From the NCBI GenBank assembly GCA_949751835.1, contig CATKHK010000028.1:1-64000 (forward strand): 64,000 nt of DNA, read 5' to 3'. Below are positions 1 through 11,500 of the stretch, piece after piece. Each line of letters opens with the position of its first letter. Position 1 is the first letter of the stretch. The notes below the pieces were generated by a model, which was not told where the DNA came from, made no database searches, and was given only the letters and a program-made list of their open reading frames with translations. This stretch comes from Blepharisma japonicum (taxonomy: Eukaryota > Ciliophora > Heterotrichea > Heterotrichida > Blepharismidae). A program made the translations under genes and the position numbers.

Positions 1-110
1 TGACTGGGACAAATCTTTTGCAGACCACTTACATGGAACGAGGGATTGTACGTACGAGAGTAAGCTTGTCTTACGATCTACTGAGATCCAGCCTCCTTCC
101 TTCGATTTGT
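1..110 (+). rRNA. Large-subunit (25S/28S) rRNA gene, 3' end
   Basis: These bases align by eye with the last ~110 nt of eukaryotic LSU rRNA. The run from TTGTACGTACGAG through TTACGATCTACTGAGATC to the terminal GATTTGT matches the yeast 25S 3' end in order and spacing (yeast has TTACGATCTGCTGAGATT and ends in CTGATTTGT). The mature 3' end should fall at about position 110. The rest of the gene, and presumably 5.8S and 18S, lies off the left edge. Base composition drops sharply to AT-rich just after this point. The alignment was made from memory of the rRNA, without a search, but the match is long and ordered. Confidence 0.93.
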
Positions 111-940
111 CACCCCCTGTATATTTATTTCTGCTGGGGTATCCAAATTGTCTTTGGTTTCAAATATTGGAAAAAATAGTTTTCGTTTTTAAAATATATT
201 ATGCATTTCATTGGAGCTTTCTTTTATTTTAGAAAATAAATATATATTTATTCTTTATAATCTATATTTATATCATTTAAAATTAAACAAATTATGGGTG
301 CGTTATATGGAAATTAAAAAATAAACTCAATGTAATCTCGAAAATTTAAATTTTCTTACTTGGTGCTGCATATAATAAAATTTTTATAATAAAGATCCGA
401 GGCAGAAAATTATATTAATTAAGAAATAAATTGCAATGTCTTATTTTAAATCCTCTTTGGAACAAGCCAATTGAGATAAGCTATTCACACTATTATTTAA
501 TGCAGATTATATAATCATTTTTTTCTATTTATTTAAATTAAAAAAATTTCGAAACTAAAACCCCAAGAATCTCAGTCTAATAAAGGCTAAAGCACTTCTG
601 GTTATAATCTTTTTTCTGTATTTAAAATAGAAGTGCTATAAATAAAGATTATTAAGTAAAAAAATCGTTCCATGAATTTGATCAAATTATTATCATTTTT
701 AAAATATTTAATCTAAATTAGTCTCATAGCTGCTTTCTGATACTCAAAAATAAAAAAAATCATATTAATAATTTATCTTTTTAAAAACCTTATTTATGTA
801 TATTTGAAATTATAAATTTATTTTCACTGATATCATATTAATCATGATTTTCCCCAAATATTTATCGATAATCATTTTTTTAGCCTGAATTATGTTAAAT
901 AAAATCAATTTATTGTTAAATTCTTTATACAGCCATTAAA
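111..940. other. AT-rich spacer between rDNA and the first protein gene
   Basis: No convincing coding region is visible. Directly after the LSU end is a short G/C stem: ACCCC at 112-116 can pair with GGGGT at 136-140. It could be a 3' external transcribed spacer or processing hairpin. A second inverted repeat has 9-nt perfect arms, AGCACTTCT at 591-599 and AGAAGTGCT at 629-637. No telomeric repeat and no tRNA-like box B were seen. Where Pol I transcription ends cannot be read from the sequence. Confidence 0.6.
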
Positions 941-1723
<783 letters not shown>

Positions 1724-1755
1724 TTTAATATATTAGAATCCTTTGAAATTTAAAA

Positions 1756-2640
1756 ATGAATTATTCTAACGATTTTCAAAGCGAGCTCAGATGAAGAAAT
1801 ATTGTTGATGCTGAAGGGCAAAAAAAGGATTTTAATTATCCATGGAACATGAACTACCCATACCAACCAAAAATTTCAAGAAGCTCAGATATTAGCTATA
1901 GATCCAACTCCTCAAGATCAACTGTAAAGGCAAGACCTGATAAAATAAACATCCTAATAACTGCAAGGTTCCAAGAAAGCCTTAAAGACAGAGAAAAAAG
2001 TGCAAAACGCAATGAAAGATCAATTATAACTGAAAGGTTGTCAAGTGCCTATCCTGACTGTGAAATGGATTCAGCGAAAAAAGAACTATTTAATAGTAAA
2101 TTTGAAAGAACAAGCCCGCTTAAAAAAGAATTCTTTGAAAAAGAAAATCTATCAGTTATACCTTCAAAATACTTAGACAACACACAAGAAACCTACAACT
2201 TTTCATCTAGTCCTAACACTGATGCAATGAAAAGTTTTCTATCTTCTGTCGATACCAACACTATTGAAGAAGAGAGTTTCGTTTCAAGCAGACTTGATTA
2301 TGGAAAATTGAAGTATAGAAATGGTGCAAGAAAAATGATGGGCCAAAAAAATTATTATGGATTTAATTCTGGAAATATCAGCCCAAATCGAGACTCTGGA
2401 GAACTAAGATATAGTGACAGAATTTTGAGAGAAATTAATTTGGAAGAAAAATACAATCGAAATACTGATTTGGAGATGACAATAGACACAAGTATGAAAG
2501 GTGACACAAGCCCATTTAAAGCAAATAATGTTAGTCATTTGTCAAATGCTCTAGATAAATTTATAGAAGGAGTTTCTCAAGTTGAAGATGAGCTTAAAGA
2601 TTTAAAAAGAGCTGCTTTTGGAAAAAGTTCATTTGATTAA
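1756..2640 (+). CDS. Hypothetical low-complexity Ser/Asn-rich protein
   Basis: 294 residues. An ATG at 1849 is also in frame, but reading TGA as Trp extends the frame upstream to ATG 1756, 32 bp after the TPI stop. The sequence is hydrophilic, rich in Ser, Asn, Lys and Glu, with many Arg-Ser pairs. It has no membrane segment and only a short amphipathic, probably helical, C-terminal stretch (about residues 260-290). No family is recognised. It looks mostly disordered and could be a cytoskeletal or phosphorylated accessory protein, but nothing in the sequence proves that. It ends at TAA. Confidence 0.75.
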
Positions 2641-2707
2641 TTTAGTTAATAAAGATATTTATTGACTCTAGCAATCTAGATTTTATTAATAAATTAAAAT
2701 TATGCAC

Positions 2708-4252
2708 TTAGCTATTTTCTAAGTATCTTGTGACTTCTTCTAATACAGAACTTATAGGCTGATCATTTGGCATTCCTAATGCCTGTCTTGCAAACTACAT
2801 TACAATTACTGATAAAAATCTCTTCATCTCATGCACGAACACAAAAACATTATCAATCGTCCCTGTAATTTGATCTGCTTGTTTTATTGAAAATAATTTA
2901 CAAAAATGTCTCAATGCATTCGCCTTCTCAAAAAGATCAATTTCATCACTGCTTCTAAAAATTTCTAAAATTTTTTTCTTAAATTCAGTCAATTCAAACG
3001 TTCTTTGCTTCAAATGTTTTATTGCTGGAAGCGCACTTGCATAAATTTCTTCTCCTGCTTTATATTCATCAGGAAATAGCTCATTTAATATGGATTCTAC
3101 CAGTTCTTCTATTCTAGGAAGCGATAATACAACTTGCTGCATTTTGAAGATCGATGATGGAATTTCACTAAAAGAATTCAATGAAAGGGCATTCATTATT
3201 AAATTCAAAACTTTAACTTTTTCATTATATTCAGAATTCGCTTGTTCTTCTAAACATTTTACTCTTTCTCTCAACATTTTTACTTCTTTTTGTGTTTCTT
3301 CGAAAAGTTTTACTTTATCTGTATTTAGCATTCTTTTTATATTAAGAATTGCTATATCTTTGTCATTGCCAACCTCATTAGCCTTTTTTAACTTTTTTTT
3401 GAGGGTTCTGCTGTATTCTTCAAGCTCCACATTTCTTTTGACAGTGTTTTCGTGCTCTTTAAGTTTCTCTTTTAATCTTTTTAACTCTTCATCTTTTCTT
3501 TCCAACTCTGTTTTTAGTTCTTTGTTTTCTTTTTCTAAGTCACCGAATTCATTGGTTTTTTCAAGTCTATTTTTTAGCATCCTATTATAATCTTCAAGTT
3601 CAGCATTTCTTTTGATTGTACTGCTATATTCTCTTCCCTGCTCTTTACATTTATTTAGCTCTTCTTCATTGCTTTCTAATTGAGATTTTAATTCTTTGTT
3701 TTCTCTTGTCAATTTATATATATTATTTTCTGCTTCTCCTAGGCTGGTTACTTGGTGTGCATAGCCTGTTAATACGTCTACAAGAGCATCAGAAAGTGAA
3801 TTCCAATCTGGCACTTCATTATCAATTTCTTGATATAAAATAACAGGGTTAAACCCGTATTTTTCTAGCAGTTCATTGATATCTTTTCAGTAATCCTGCT
3901 GATCTTCAATTTCTCTCTCTTCCTCTTCATGGAATTCTTCATTCGGTACACTTATATTAGGTGATATCTCATTTTCTTCACGTGATCATTCTTTTCCCGC
4001 ATTAGAAAATGCTATTTTAGAAGATGTTTCTTCTTTTCTTTTAGGAGAAATCTGGTGAAAAAGGCCTGTGAGTTTCCTTATTTCGCTTTGGATTTCTCCT
4101 GACTGTTTAAAAAATTCTTCAACTGATTTATTTAACGTAGGCGATAGTATATGTGGAGATACATAAGTTTCTTTCGTGTTTTCTGATTTATCACTATAGC
4201 TTTGGTCGCTAGATACGTCTAAAGGGCTTTTTTCTTCCTTTACCTTTTCCAT
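2708..4252 (-). CDS. Coiled-coil protein, unknown
   Basis: About 509 residues, encoded as complement(2708..2794, 2810..4252). A 15-nt intron (minus-strand gtaattgtaatgtag, plus 2795-2809) removes an in-frame TAG. The second exon adds 28 residues ending in TAA. TGA codons at 3987-3989 and inside the linker at 3887-3889 are read as Trp and join what would otherwise look like separate frames. The N-terminal third is acidic and Ser-rich, with heptad patterning. The middle (roughly residues 150-350) is a long Lys/Glu/Leu coiled coil containing internal repeats of the type ELxKENKELKxxLE. The C-terminus is more globular and helical. The start is the ATG at 4252; upstream, the frame only has a TTG before a stop. 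Its start codon faces the TTC14-like gene across 63 bp. Confidence 0.78.
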
Positions 4253-4315
4253 TTCAGTAAATTTGCTTCGCAATTTTCTTATTAAGAAATTAATGAAATT
4301 CCAATAATAATAGAA

Positions 4316-5374
4316 ATGGACCAAACGAGTTTAAGAAAGCTGGCACTTTGGGCTAATGAAAGCTGTCTACCTAAAATCTTAAGGGTAAATATAAATATTA
4401 GTGTGAATCTGATGTAAACGAGCTATCCTGGATTCCTGATATATCAATAAATTCAAAGGTGCTGGTGGATTATGGAATTGTGAAAGCAGAAATGATAGAT
4501 TTAGAGAGAGCAAGACTCCTTTATTATGTAGCATTTGCATATCAAGGCTTTCCAAGTGAAAATAATTGCAATCAATCTCCATTTGGACAAATAGTGAAAG
4601 TGGCTGAGGTACTTAGCAAGTAGATCGAAGATCCTTTATTGCCTGAGCTAAGCACTTCTCAAGAGACTTTAGTCCCTGGGACTGTTATATATGCTCTTGT
4701 CATTTGTCATTCCAAAGAAGATTGTGATATTTCAATAGGCTCCAATTCTTTCTTTAAAGAACTCACGATTAATTAACTTTTCTCAGGGGAATAGCTCAGG
4801 AAAAACATCATATATGCTAGGAAAAGCAGCAAAAAAGCATATTTTTCTACAAGATAATATTCCATTAAATTTAACTCAAGAGCTTATAAACAAAATTGGG
4901 ATAAATCAATATTCCCAGCCTACCAAAGCTGAAAAAGAGCCTTTAGATTTTGTATGAACTATATAGAATGAAGCAAGAAATAGCCAAAACAATAAATGGT
5001 CCCAAGAAAAACTAGACAAAGGGATCACAATAGCTACTGAGCTTGAAGATTTGCCCAGAGCTATAAAATATTATAATGATGCAATCCAATTAAACAGAGA
5101 CAATAAAGACGCTTATAAGGTCAGGGCCATTGCTTACTCCCAACAAGGGAAATATGAAGATTCCATCAGCGACTTCCAAAAAGTCTTGAAGCTAGACCCA
5201 GATGACTCTCAAGCTCAAGAAGCGTTGCTAAAAGTTGAAGACAAAATAAAAGAAAAGCAGCACAAACGGATGCTAATGACTTTTGGATACGAACTGAAAA
5301 ATTCAAAACAATATAACCAAGGGAACGAGCATCTTCTCGTATATTCTCCAAAGCCTAGGAAAATTAAAAAATAG
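4316..5374 (+). CDS. TTC14: TTC14-like protein (S1-like plus TPR), contains an unresolved frame change
   Basis: The N-terminus (MDQTSLRKLALWANES) resembles the start of TTC14. It is followed by a region like its S1 domain (VPGTVIYALVICHSKEDCDI) and then, from about 4950, TPR-type helices (ending DDSQAQEALLKV). Three introns are visible: 4385-4401 (17 nt), 4609-4623 (15 nt, gtacttagcaagtag) and 4952-4966 (15 nt, gtatgaactatatag). Between exons 3 and 4 the reading frame must move by +1. The upstream frame stops at TAA 4774-4776, the downstream frame is open from 4739, and no GT lies between 4739 and 4790, so a short GT-AG intron cannot be placed there. The cause is either a +1 frameshift or an indel. 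It ends at TAG 5374, 20 bp from the stop of the convergent neighbour. TTC14 is a nuclear protein thought to act in RNA biology. Confidence 0.7.
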
Positions 5375-5394
5375 TTGGCTAAATAATACTTAAA

Positions 5395-6357
5395 TTAGAT
5401 CATCTCAAATCTTCCTGTTCGATGGTTGAAAATTCTATATCTTCTTAGTTTCCTAAGATAGTTCTTGATCTTTCTCTTCTCTTTCATAGTATATTCCTTC
5501 GGGAAAATGCCACGGTAATTGGATTCTTTATTGAAATTTTCAGGCTCATACTTAAGATGTTTGATCTCTTCAGGAATTTTGTTGGGGTCTGTTGTATATA
5601 TGATTTTTGCAGAAGGATCGGAAATGATACTTTGGAGATTGTAAACTTCATTGATATCTGGTGCTTTTCTAAGCACAAATTGAGGGAGAAAATCGAAGTC
5701 ATGATACAAGTCAGGATAAATAAAGAGTCTTTCCATATAATAAGGCCTAATTTTATTGCTTGGAAGCATCCCTCTAACAGCTTGATTTACTACTCTTCTC
5801 CAGTGGTGTCTTTCAAGAACTTGCCCTATTGTCATTTCTTTTAAGTGGCCTGGATATCTGGAATGACTGCGATATAATTTTGATTTTCCTTTTGGTCCCA
5901 AAACCATAGGGTTTTTACCATTAACCACGACTACAAAATTTCCAACACTTTTGTCTGTAATGTGAGAATGATCAAAAATTGGCTGGTTTTTTCCTTGGAG
6001 ATAATATGCGATTTTTGTGGCCATTCTCCCAAGCGGAAGAGCTTCAGCGTTAAAGATATGCCAGGTTTGAGTTCCTACAGGGTAGGACATATAAGCAGGT
6101 TGCGGAGTTCTAGGTTTTTCAATACCTGCAAGATCTAGTAGATCTTCAGTAGGAATATTTATCCAATCTGTTTTTAGACCTCTAGGAGGATTAGAAGGGT
6201 CTCCAGGAACTGGCCCTAAAGATTTAGTCAAGTCATCACTATCGTCACTTGTGTCTAGAGTGTAAGGTGAGTTATAAAACTTTATTCTTGAGCTCCTCTT
6301 AACTCTTAAGAAAGGATTAGAGATGGCAGCTCGAAATATCCTAGAAAGCAGAGCCAT
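5395..6357 (-). CDS. MRPL13: Mitochondrial large-subunit ribosomal protein uL13m
   Basis: 320 residues. The core (about residues 90-240) is a uL13 domain: WHIFNAEALPLGRMATKIAYYL, the GKNQPIFDH segment, the VNGKN strand, YRSHSRYPGHLKE, and the RRVVNQAVRGMLPSNK block typical of L13. The ATG at 6357 starts a basic, Arg-rich amphipathic N-terminus (MALLSRIFRAAISNPFLR) that fits a mitochondrial presequence; an upstream TTG is rejected as start. N- and C-terminal extensions beyond the bacterial core are normal for mitochondrial ribosomal proteins. A single exon ends at TAA. It is convergent with the TTC14-like gene. Confidence 0.93.
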   Translation of the reverse strand: MALLSRIFRAAISNPFLRVKRSSRIKFYNSPYTLDTSDDSDDLTKSLGPVPGDPSNPPRGLKTDWINIPTEDLLDLAGIEKPRTPQPAYMSYPVGTQTWHIFNAEALPLGRMATKIAYYLQGKNQPIFDHSHITDKSVGNFVVVVNGKNPMVLGPKGKSKLYRSHSRYPGHLKEMTIGQVLERHHWRRVVNQAVRGMLPSNKIRPYYMERLFIYPDLYHDFDFLPQFVLRKAPDINEVYNLQSIISDPSAKIIYTTDPNKIPEEIKHLKYEPENFNKESNYRGIFPKEYTMKEKRKIKNYLRKLRRYRIFNHRTGRFEMI

Positions 6358-6566
6358 TTTTATTAAAACAAAAGAAATCAATTTGAATTATATGATAAGC
6401 ATGCTGCTTTTATACTATATAATATATTTAAGCAATGAATTCTTATTATAATAGATGAGATATAGGAGAAGAGACTTATTGAAATGCCACTCAACTTTGA
6501 GTTAGTAAATTGAACAAAATGAAATAACTCTTCCTATCTTTTATCTCAAATAAGCTTAAGTTGATA

Positions 6567-6867
6567 TTATTTTCAAATCCAGTTTTTCATTGTTACCATA
6601 GACAAGAGCAGATCCACCCTAAGCAAAGAATCGTCTCCTTTCACGATAGTTATAACTTCAACTCCCTCTGGCCTCAATAAAGATTTTCTTTGAATCACCA
6701 ATAGCCTGTGGTTAATTTCTTTTTATCCAGGACCCTCAAGAGCTTGCAGATTTCTCTCACTTGGTCCGGCATAAGGAATTATCTCTTAACGGACCTATCA
6801 TTTTAAATTTTGAAAAATCTAAAATAAATTTTGTTAGGGATTGGCAAATCAATGCTTTACTTCTCAT
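6567..6867 (-). other. GC-richer island, possible small gene with unresolved frame
   Basis: This stretch is clearly less AT-rich than its surroundings and could be coding or structured RNA. On the minus strand one frame reads AGPSERNLQALEE, then a good 15-nt GT-AG intron (gtcctggataaaaag, plus about 6722-6736) that removes its only internal TAA, then INHRLLVIQRKSLLRPEG and on to TAA at 6567-6569. A different frame starts at ATG 6867 (MRSKALICQSLTKFILDF) and would have to shift by +1 to join it. I see no intron that does this. No family is recognised and snRNA or SRP motifs are not evident. The call is tentative. Confidence 0.3.
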
Positions 6868-6947
6868 TATCACTTATAATTGCCCTACTTCATAATAAAA
6901 AAATAAATTGAAATCTAATAAAAATGTGTATTTTATTATAATTAGAA

Positions 6948-7403
6948 ATGTCTGACAAGATCAATATGAGCCTTGATGAAATAATCAAGCAGAAAAAAGA
7001 AAGTCAGCAGAAACAAAGAATGAACAAAAAAAAGTCTCACGTTCAAAGCAAGCAAAAGCCTTTCAAAAAAAATAACTCCAATAACAAGAATAACAAGAGA
7101 AAAGATAAAAATCCAAAGCAAAAGCCAAAAGCTAAGAAAGAAGCTGAGCCATCAAAGACTAAACTTTTCGTAAAAGGTCTGAGCATTGCTACTACTAATA
7201 ATGAGCTGAATGACGCTTTTACTGTCTACGGGAAGCTTATAAGCTGTGGAATTAATTGGGATAAACTGGGAAGGTCAAAAGGCACTGCACAAGTTGAGTA
7301 TAAAACTGCTGAAGAAGCTGCAACTGCTCTTGAGAAGTTGAACAATACTGAAATAGCAGGGCATACTATTACAGTGGCTTATTTTAAATCTAAAGAAGAA
7401 TAA
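6948..7403 (+). CDS. ALYREF: ALYREF/Yra1-type mRNA export adaptor (RRM protein)
   Basis: 151 residues. The N-terminus carries MSLDEIIKQ, matching the UAP56/Sub2-binding motif at the start of Aly/REF proteins. A strongly basic Lys/Asn/Gln-rich linker (about residues 15-70) follows, then one RRM (about 72-148) with an RNP2-like KLFVKGL and an RNP1-like SKGTAQVEY. Known role of the family: a TREX-associated adaptor that binds spliced mRNA and recruits the export receptor. The C-terminal UAP56-binding copy found in metazoan Aly is absent. Single exon, ATG 6948, TAA 7401-7403. Other small RRM proteins are an alternative, but the N-terminal motif favours ALYREF. Confidence 0.82.
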   Translation: MSDKINMSLDEIIKQKKESQQKQRMNKKKSHVQSKQKPFKKNNSNNKNNKRKDKNPKQKPKAKKEAEPSKTKLFVKGLSIATTNNELNDAFTVYGKLISCGINWDKLGRSKGTAQVEYKTAEEAATALEKLNNTEIAGHTITVAYFKSKEE

Positions 7404-7476
7404 GTCTTTGAAATGAAATCATTTATTAATAGTTAGAGATTTTTGTTTATCTAGGTGAAGGTTTTCTAAATATTTT

Positions 7477-8481
7477 TTACCGTTCAAGTCTGATCGTCAA
7501 ATTCTTCCCGCTTGTGCATATTTTTTCAAATTTATCAGTAACAAGCTCCAGCTGCTTCACAAGCTCTTCAGGGTTTGGTCCATCCCTAAATTTAATAGTT
7601 TTTATGCAAGCATTTTGATAGCACCTACCTTAAAATTACTGTACTAAATGATGCGCAGCATCCATCTCGATGTTAGAGTCACCTAAACATATCAAATTGG
7701 TAATAGTTCCTGTATCAAATAGCTTGGTCATCTCCATAAAAGCTTCAACTTTCCATTGATGGTAATTATCAGGAAACTTGTGCTCATACTCACTTCTTGC
7801 TGAAATAACTGTGATTTGTTCAAGCATAGTAAGCACCCCAGGAATCCATAGACCTGATGAATATTCCACCCATCCTTTCATCGCATTAGTAATGATATAC
7901 GTATTTCCTAAGCTCAAAGCAAGTGTAAGTAGCCTTATTATTGCATCTTCTAAGGTTTTCAGCTGACCTTTGACAACTTTTGAAGTAATATTCATAGCGT
8001 CTTCTCTAGAATTAAGGTAAGTTGTGCATAATAAGGTGTCATCCCAGTCAAAAATAATGATAGAGTTAGACTTAGGAGGCCTTTGACTTGGAGGAAGCCA
8101 CACTCCTTCTTTACTCATCCTTTGAAGAAATTGCCTGCGAATGTCATCAGCTGTTTTTACTTGTACGAAACTTAAATTATAGATTTCATTGGATGCGATT
8201 TTTTCTGAAACTTCATTAGAAGGTGGAGGAGCCTTTTCTTCTTCTGTGATTGGAGCGCTGCCACCCATTCATTGGGGAACTTTAAAATCTCTAGCAGTCA
8301 TTCCTTGGTATTTTCTTAGCACTTCTCCAGCTTGTCCAACACCGATTCTTGTGAGATACTGGCTGCGGATGTCTCTTGTAACCACTTTTGGAGGCTCTTC
8401 AGCTGCTTTTTCTTCTTCTTTTGGCTCTTCTACCTTTTCAACTGCAGGAGGTGGAGTGTTTTTGCTTTGCCTTGGACCCAT
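7477..8481 (-). CDS. HAD-fold protein
   Basis: 329 residues from complement(7477..7624, 7640..8481). A 15-nt phase-2 intron (minus-strand gtaattttaaggtag, plus 7625-7639) joins the exons, and one TGA (8269-8271) is read as Trp. HAD motif I is clear: IIFDWDDTLLC (DxDxT). Motif II is YIITNAM, and LICLGDSNIEMDAA resembles motif IV, here Asp-Ser-Asn rather than the common GD(x)3-4D spacing. The first 100 residues are Pro/Glu-rich, with two related segments (RDIRSQYLTRIG and DDIRRQFLQRMS). The C-terminal exon resembles a conserved strand-helix end (FRDGPNPEELVKQLELV). Substrate unknown; a phosphatase is the default guess for the fold. Convergent with the ALYREF gene. Confidence 0.85.
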
Positions 8482-8507
8482 TTTTATTATTAATTACCTT
8501 AGAGTTA

Positions 8508-11500
8508 TTAAATGATGAGATTATAAATGATGATTGCAAGAATAACTCCAATACCCATTAGCATCCAAATGTTCCTTGAATACAGCTCTTCTGAGGATTG
8601 ATAATGAATATATGCAGCCTGGAGCTCTTTTTGGAATTTCATGAAACTTTCTTTAGCTTCTGCAGTTGTCGCTTGCTGAAGTTTATATTCTTCTTGTAGC
8701 CTTTCAATATCTTTTTCGTATTTATACTGTATTTCGTCGTTTATAACTGAATCATCATCTTTAAAAAGCTGCTTTTTAACTGATTGGTATTCTCTGTCTA
8801 GGGAAATATTTCGAGAGGGAGATGAATGCCTGACAGGGCTTGCTTTTCTTTCAGATAAAAACTTGGATCTGCTCACAATTTCTATTTTCTTGAGATCAAG
8901 CTGCTCTAGCATGTATTCGTTGCTGCTAATGATTTCTTGCTCCTGCTTTTCAAGCTGCTTTAGCTCTACTTTATATTGATTTTCTTTATCTGTTTGCCTC
9001 TCTCTAGAATTCCGAAGCATCATTTCTTTATCTTTAATGATGCTTTTCAAGCTTTCTATTGTATTGACAGTCCCTTGAATTTCCATTTCTATTTGAAAAT
9101 CAGAAGTCTTCAGTTTTAAGATATTTTCTTTTATAGAATCAATAGCATCGTTTTGGTCTCTCAGTTTACTCCAGGATGAGTCAAAAAGTTCGTTTTTTAA
9201 GTGAAGCTCGTTTACTTTGCTATCAATTTCTTTGTCTAGTTGCTGGCTTTCTATAGTCTTTAATAAATATTCTTCATCAAAGTTTCTCAGCACTGTAGAC
9301 ATTTCTTCTAAATATTCTTTCCGGACATTAATAAGATTATTTTTCTCTTCAACTGCTTTTAACTTGGAAGTTAATATTTGTTCTGAATTTTCTAATGAAT
9401 TTTCTAAATTTTTGTTCTGGGAAATAAGTACATTCTTTTGGTTTTCTATATTTTTTACTGCCAGTTTAGATTGTTCAACTCTCAGTTCCAGAGATTTCTC
9501 ATCGCTTATAAGCTGTTCTTGCTTATGTGACAAATAGCTATTAAGAGTTTTTGATTCTTCAAGTTTTCTTTCTATTTCAATAGACTTATTTAATAATTCT
9601 TTGTTCAACTTTTCAAGTCTTTCAATTTCTTTGGCTTCTTCAACCTTTTTTGCTGCCTGCTTCTTCTCTTCTTCTTGTTTAGCTTTTTCGATCTTTTCTT
9701 TCTCCGCTTTTTCTTTTTCTTCTTCAAGTTTCTTGTCCTCTATTTCTTTAGCTTTTTTGGCTGCAATTTCTTCATTTTTCTTGTCCTCTATTTCTTTAGC
9801 TTTCTTGGCTGCAATTTCTTCATTTTTCTTGTCCTCTATTTCTTTAGCTTTTTTGGCTGCGATTTCTTCATTTTTCTTATCCTCTATTTCTTTAGCTTTC
9901 TTGGCTGCAATTTCTTCATTTTTCTTTTCCTCTATTTCTTTAGCTTTTTTGGCTGCGATTTCTTCATTTTTCTTATCCTCTATTTCTTTAGCTTTCTTGG
10001 CTTCAATTTCTTCATTTTTCTTGTCCTCGATCTCTTTAGCTCTCTTTGCTTCGATTTCTTCATTTTTCTTGTCCTCGATTTCTTTAGCTCTCTTTGCTTC
10101 GATTTCTTCATTTTTCTTGTCCTCGATCTCTTTAGCTCTCTTTGCTTCGATTTCTTCATTTTTCTTATCCTCAATTTCTTTAGCTTTTTTGGCTTCGATT
10201 TCTTGAGTTTTCTTGTCCTCGATTTCTTTAGCTTTCTTCGCTTCAATTTCTTCAGAATTTTCAGTTATTCCTTCTTCTACTTTTTTCTCAGGTTCTGCTG
10301 AAGGATTGTCTTTTTCTTTTATTTCTTCAGAATTGCCAGATATTCCTTCCTCTGCTTTTCTCTGAGGCTCTATTAAGAGTTTTGATTCTTCTTTAATTTT
10401 ATCTTGAATAGTCTTTTGTGATATCTCTTCTTTAGTTGACTTGTCAATAGATTTTTCTTTAGAACTTTGGTCTAGACTTTTTTCATTTATTTGTAGAGGC
10501 CTTTCTTCTGTAGATTCCTTTTCTTCTTCAACACTTACTTCAGGCTTTTGCTCTTTATTTTCTGTTTTCAAAAACTTAATATAATCCTTTTCAACAAGGT
10601 ATTTTCTTGCTACAGATTGAATAAGAACACTTGCTGCGATTTCCTTGGTTTTGTCATCACTTGCTTCTTGAGATTTTGGCTGGAGCTGATCTTCAGTTTT
10701 AATAGAAATATCTTTAATAGGGGTTTCGTCTTTCTTAGCAGGAACTATTTCATCCTTTTGGGCAGGAGTAGAGTCAGCATTATTTTTAGATTCATCAATT
10801 TTAGATACTTCAGATTTTTCTTCTCCAACCTTTTGTAATGGCTTTGTATTATTAGCTATATCCTCTTGTCGCGATTTTTCTTCTTCTTCTTCTGTCTTAG
10901 ATATTAAGCTATCCTTAAAGCTTTTTTTAGTAAGATATTTCCTTGCAAAAGATTGAATCAGGACAATTCCTTCTTCTGTTTTACTAGAATCATCAGTTGG
11001 CTGATTTTCTTGGGTTGGCTCAGTTTGGCTTACTTGCTTAGTTTCTTTTTCAGGAATTTTTGACTTTTCTTCTGTTTTTTCTGAAGTGCTCTCTATTATT
11101 TTAGATGGTTGAAAAGATTCAGGTTTATTTTGTTCAATCTTTGCAAGAGATTGTGAAATATTAGTACTATCTTCTGGGATAGATTCTTTTATTTCATCTG
11201 TCTTAGGGACTTGAATATCCTTAAACATTTTTTTAGTAATATATTTTCGTGCAAAAGATTGAATGAGGACAATACCATCTGAGCTTTTACTAGTATCATC
11301 ATATCTAATAGCATCTTCTTTCTTTTCGTCTTGAACTTTTTGACTTTCTTGTACTGTTTCAGAGCCTTTCTGTTCAGTCTTATCTGTACTTTTTGACTCT
11401 TTGCCGGAATCTTGATGCGACTTTGACTCCTCTTTTGACTGCTGAGAAGTATTTTCAGGTGTTTTAGCTGCACTTTCTTCAACCTTATTCTCAGGATTTA

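Noticed and set aside
1-120. Possible telomere or chromosome end at the left edge
   Set aside because: No CCCTAACA-type repeat is present; the sequence instead matches the LSU rRNA 3' end and continues off the window.
9731-10250. CRISPR-like direct repeats
   Set aside because: Units are contiguous with no spacers, have a 48-bp period and encode a helical repeat in frame in a eukaryotic gene.
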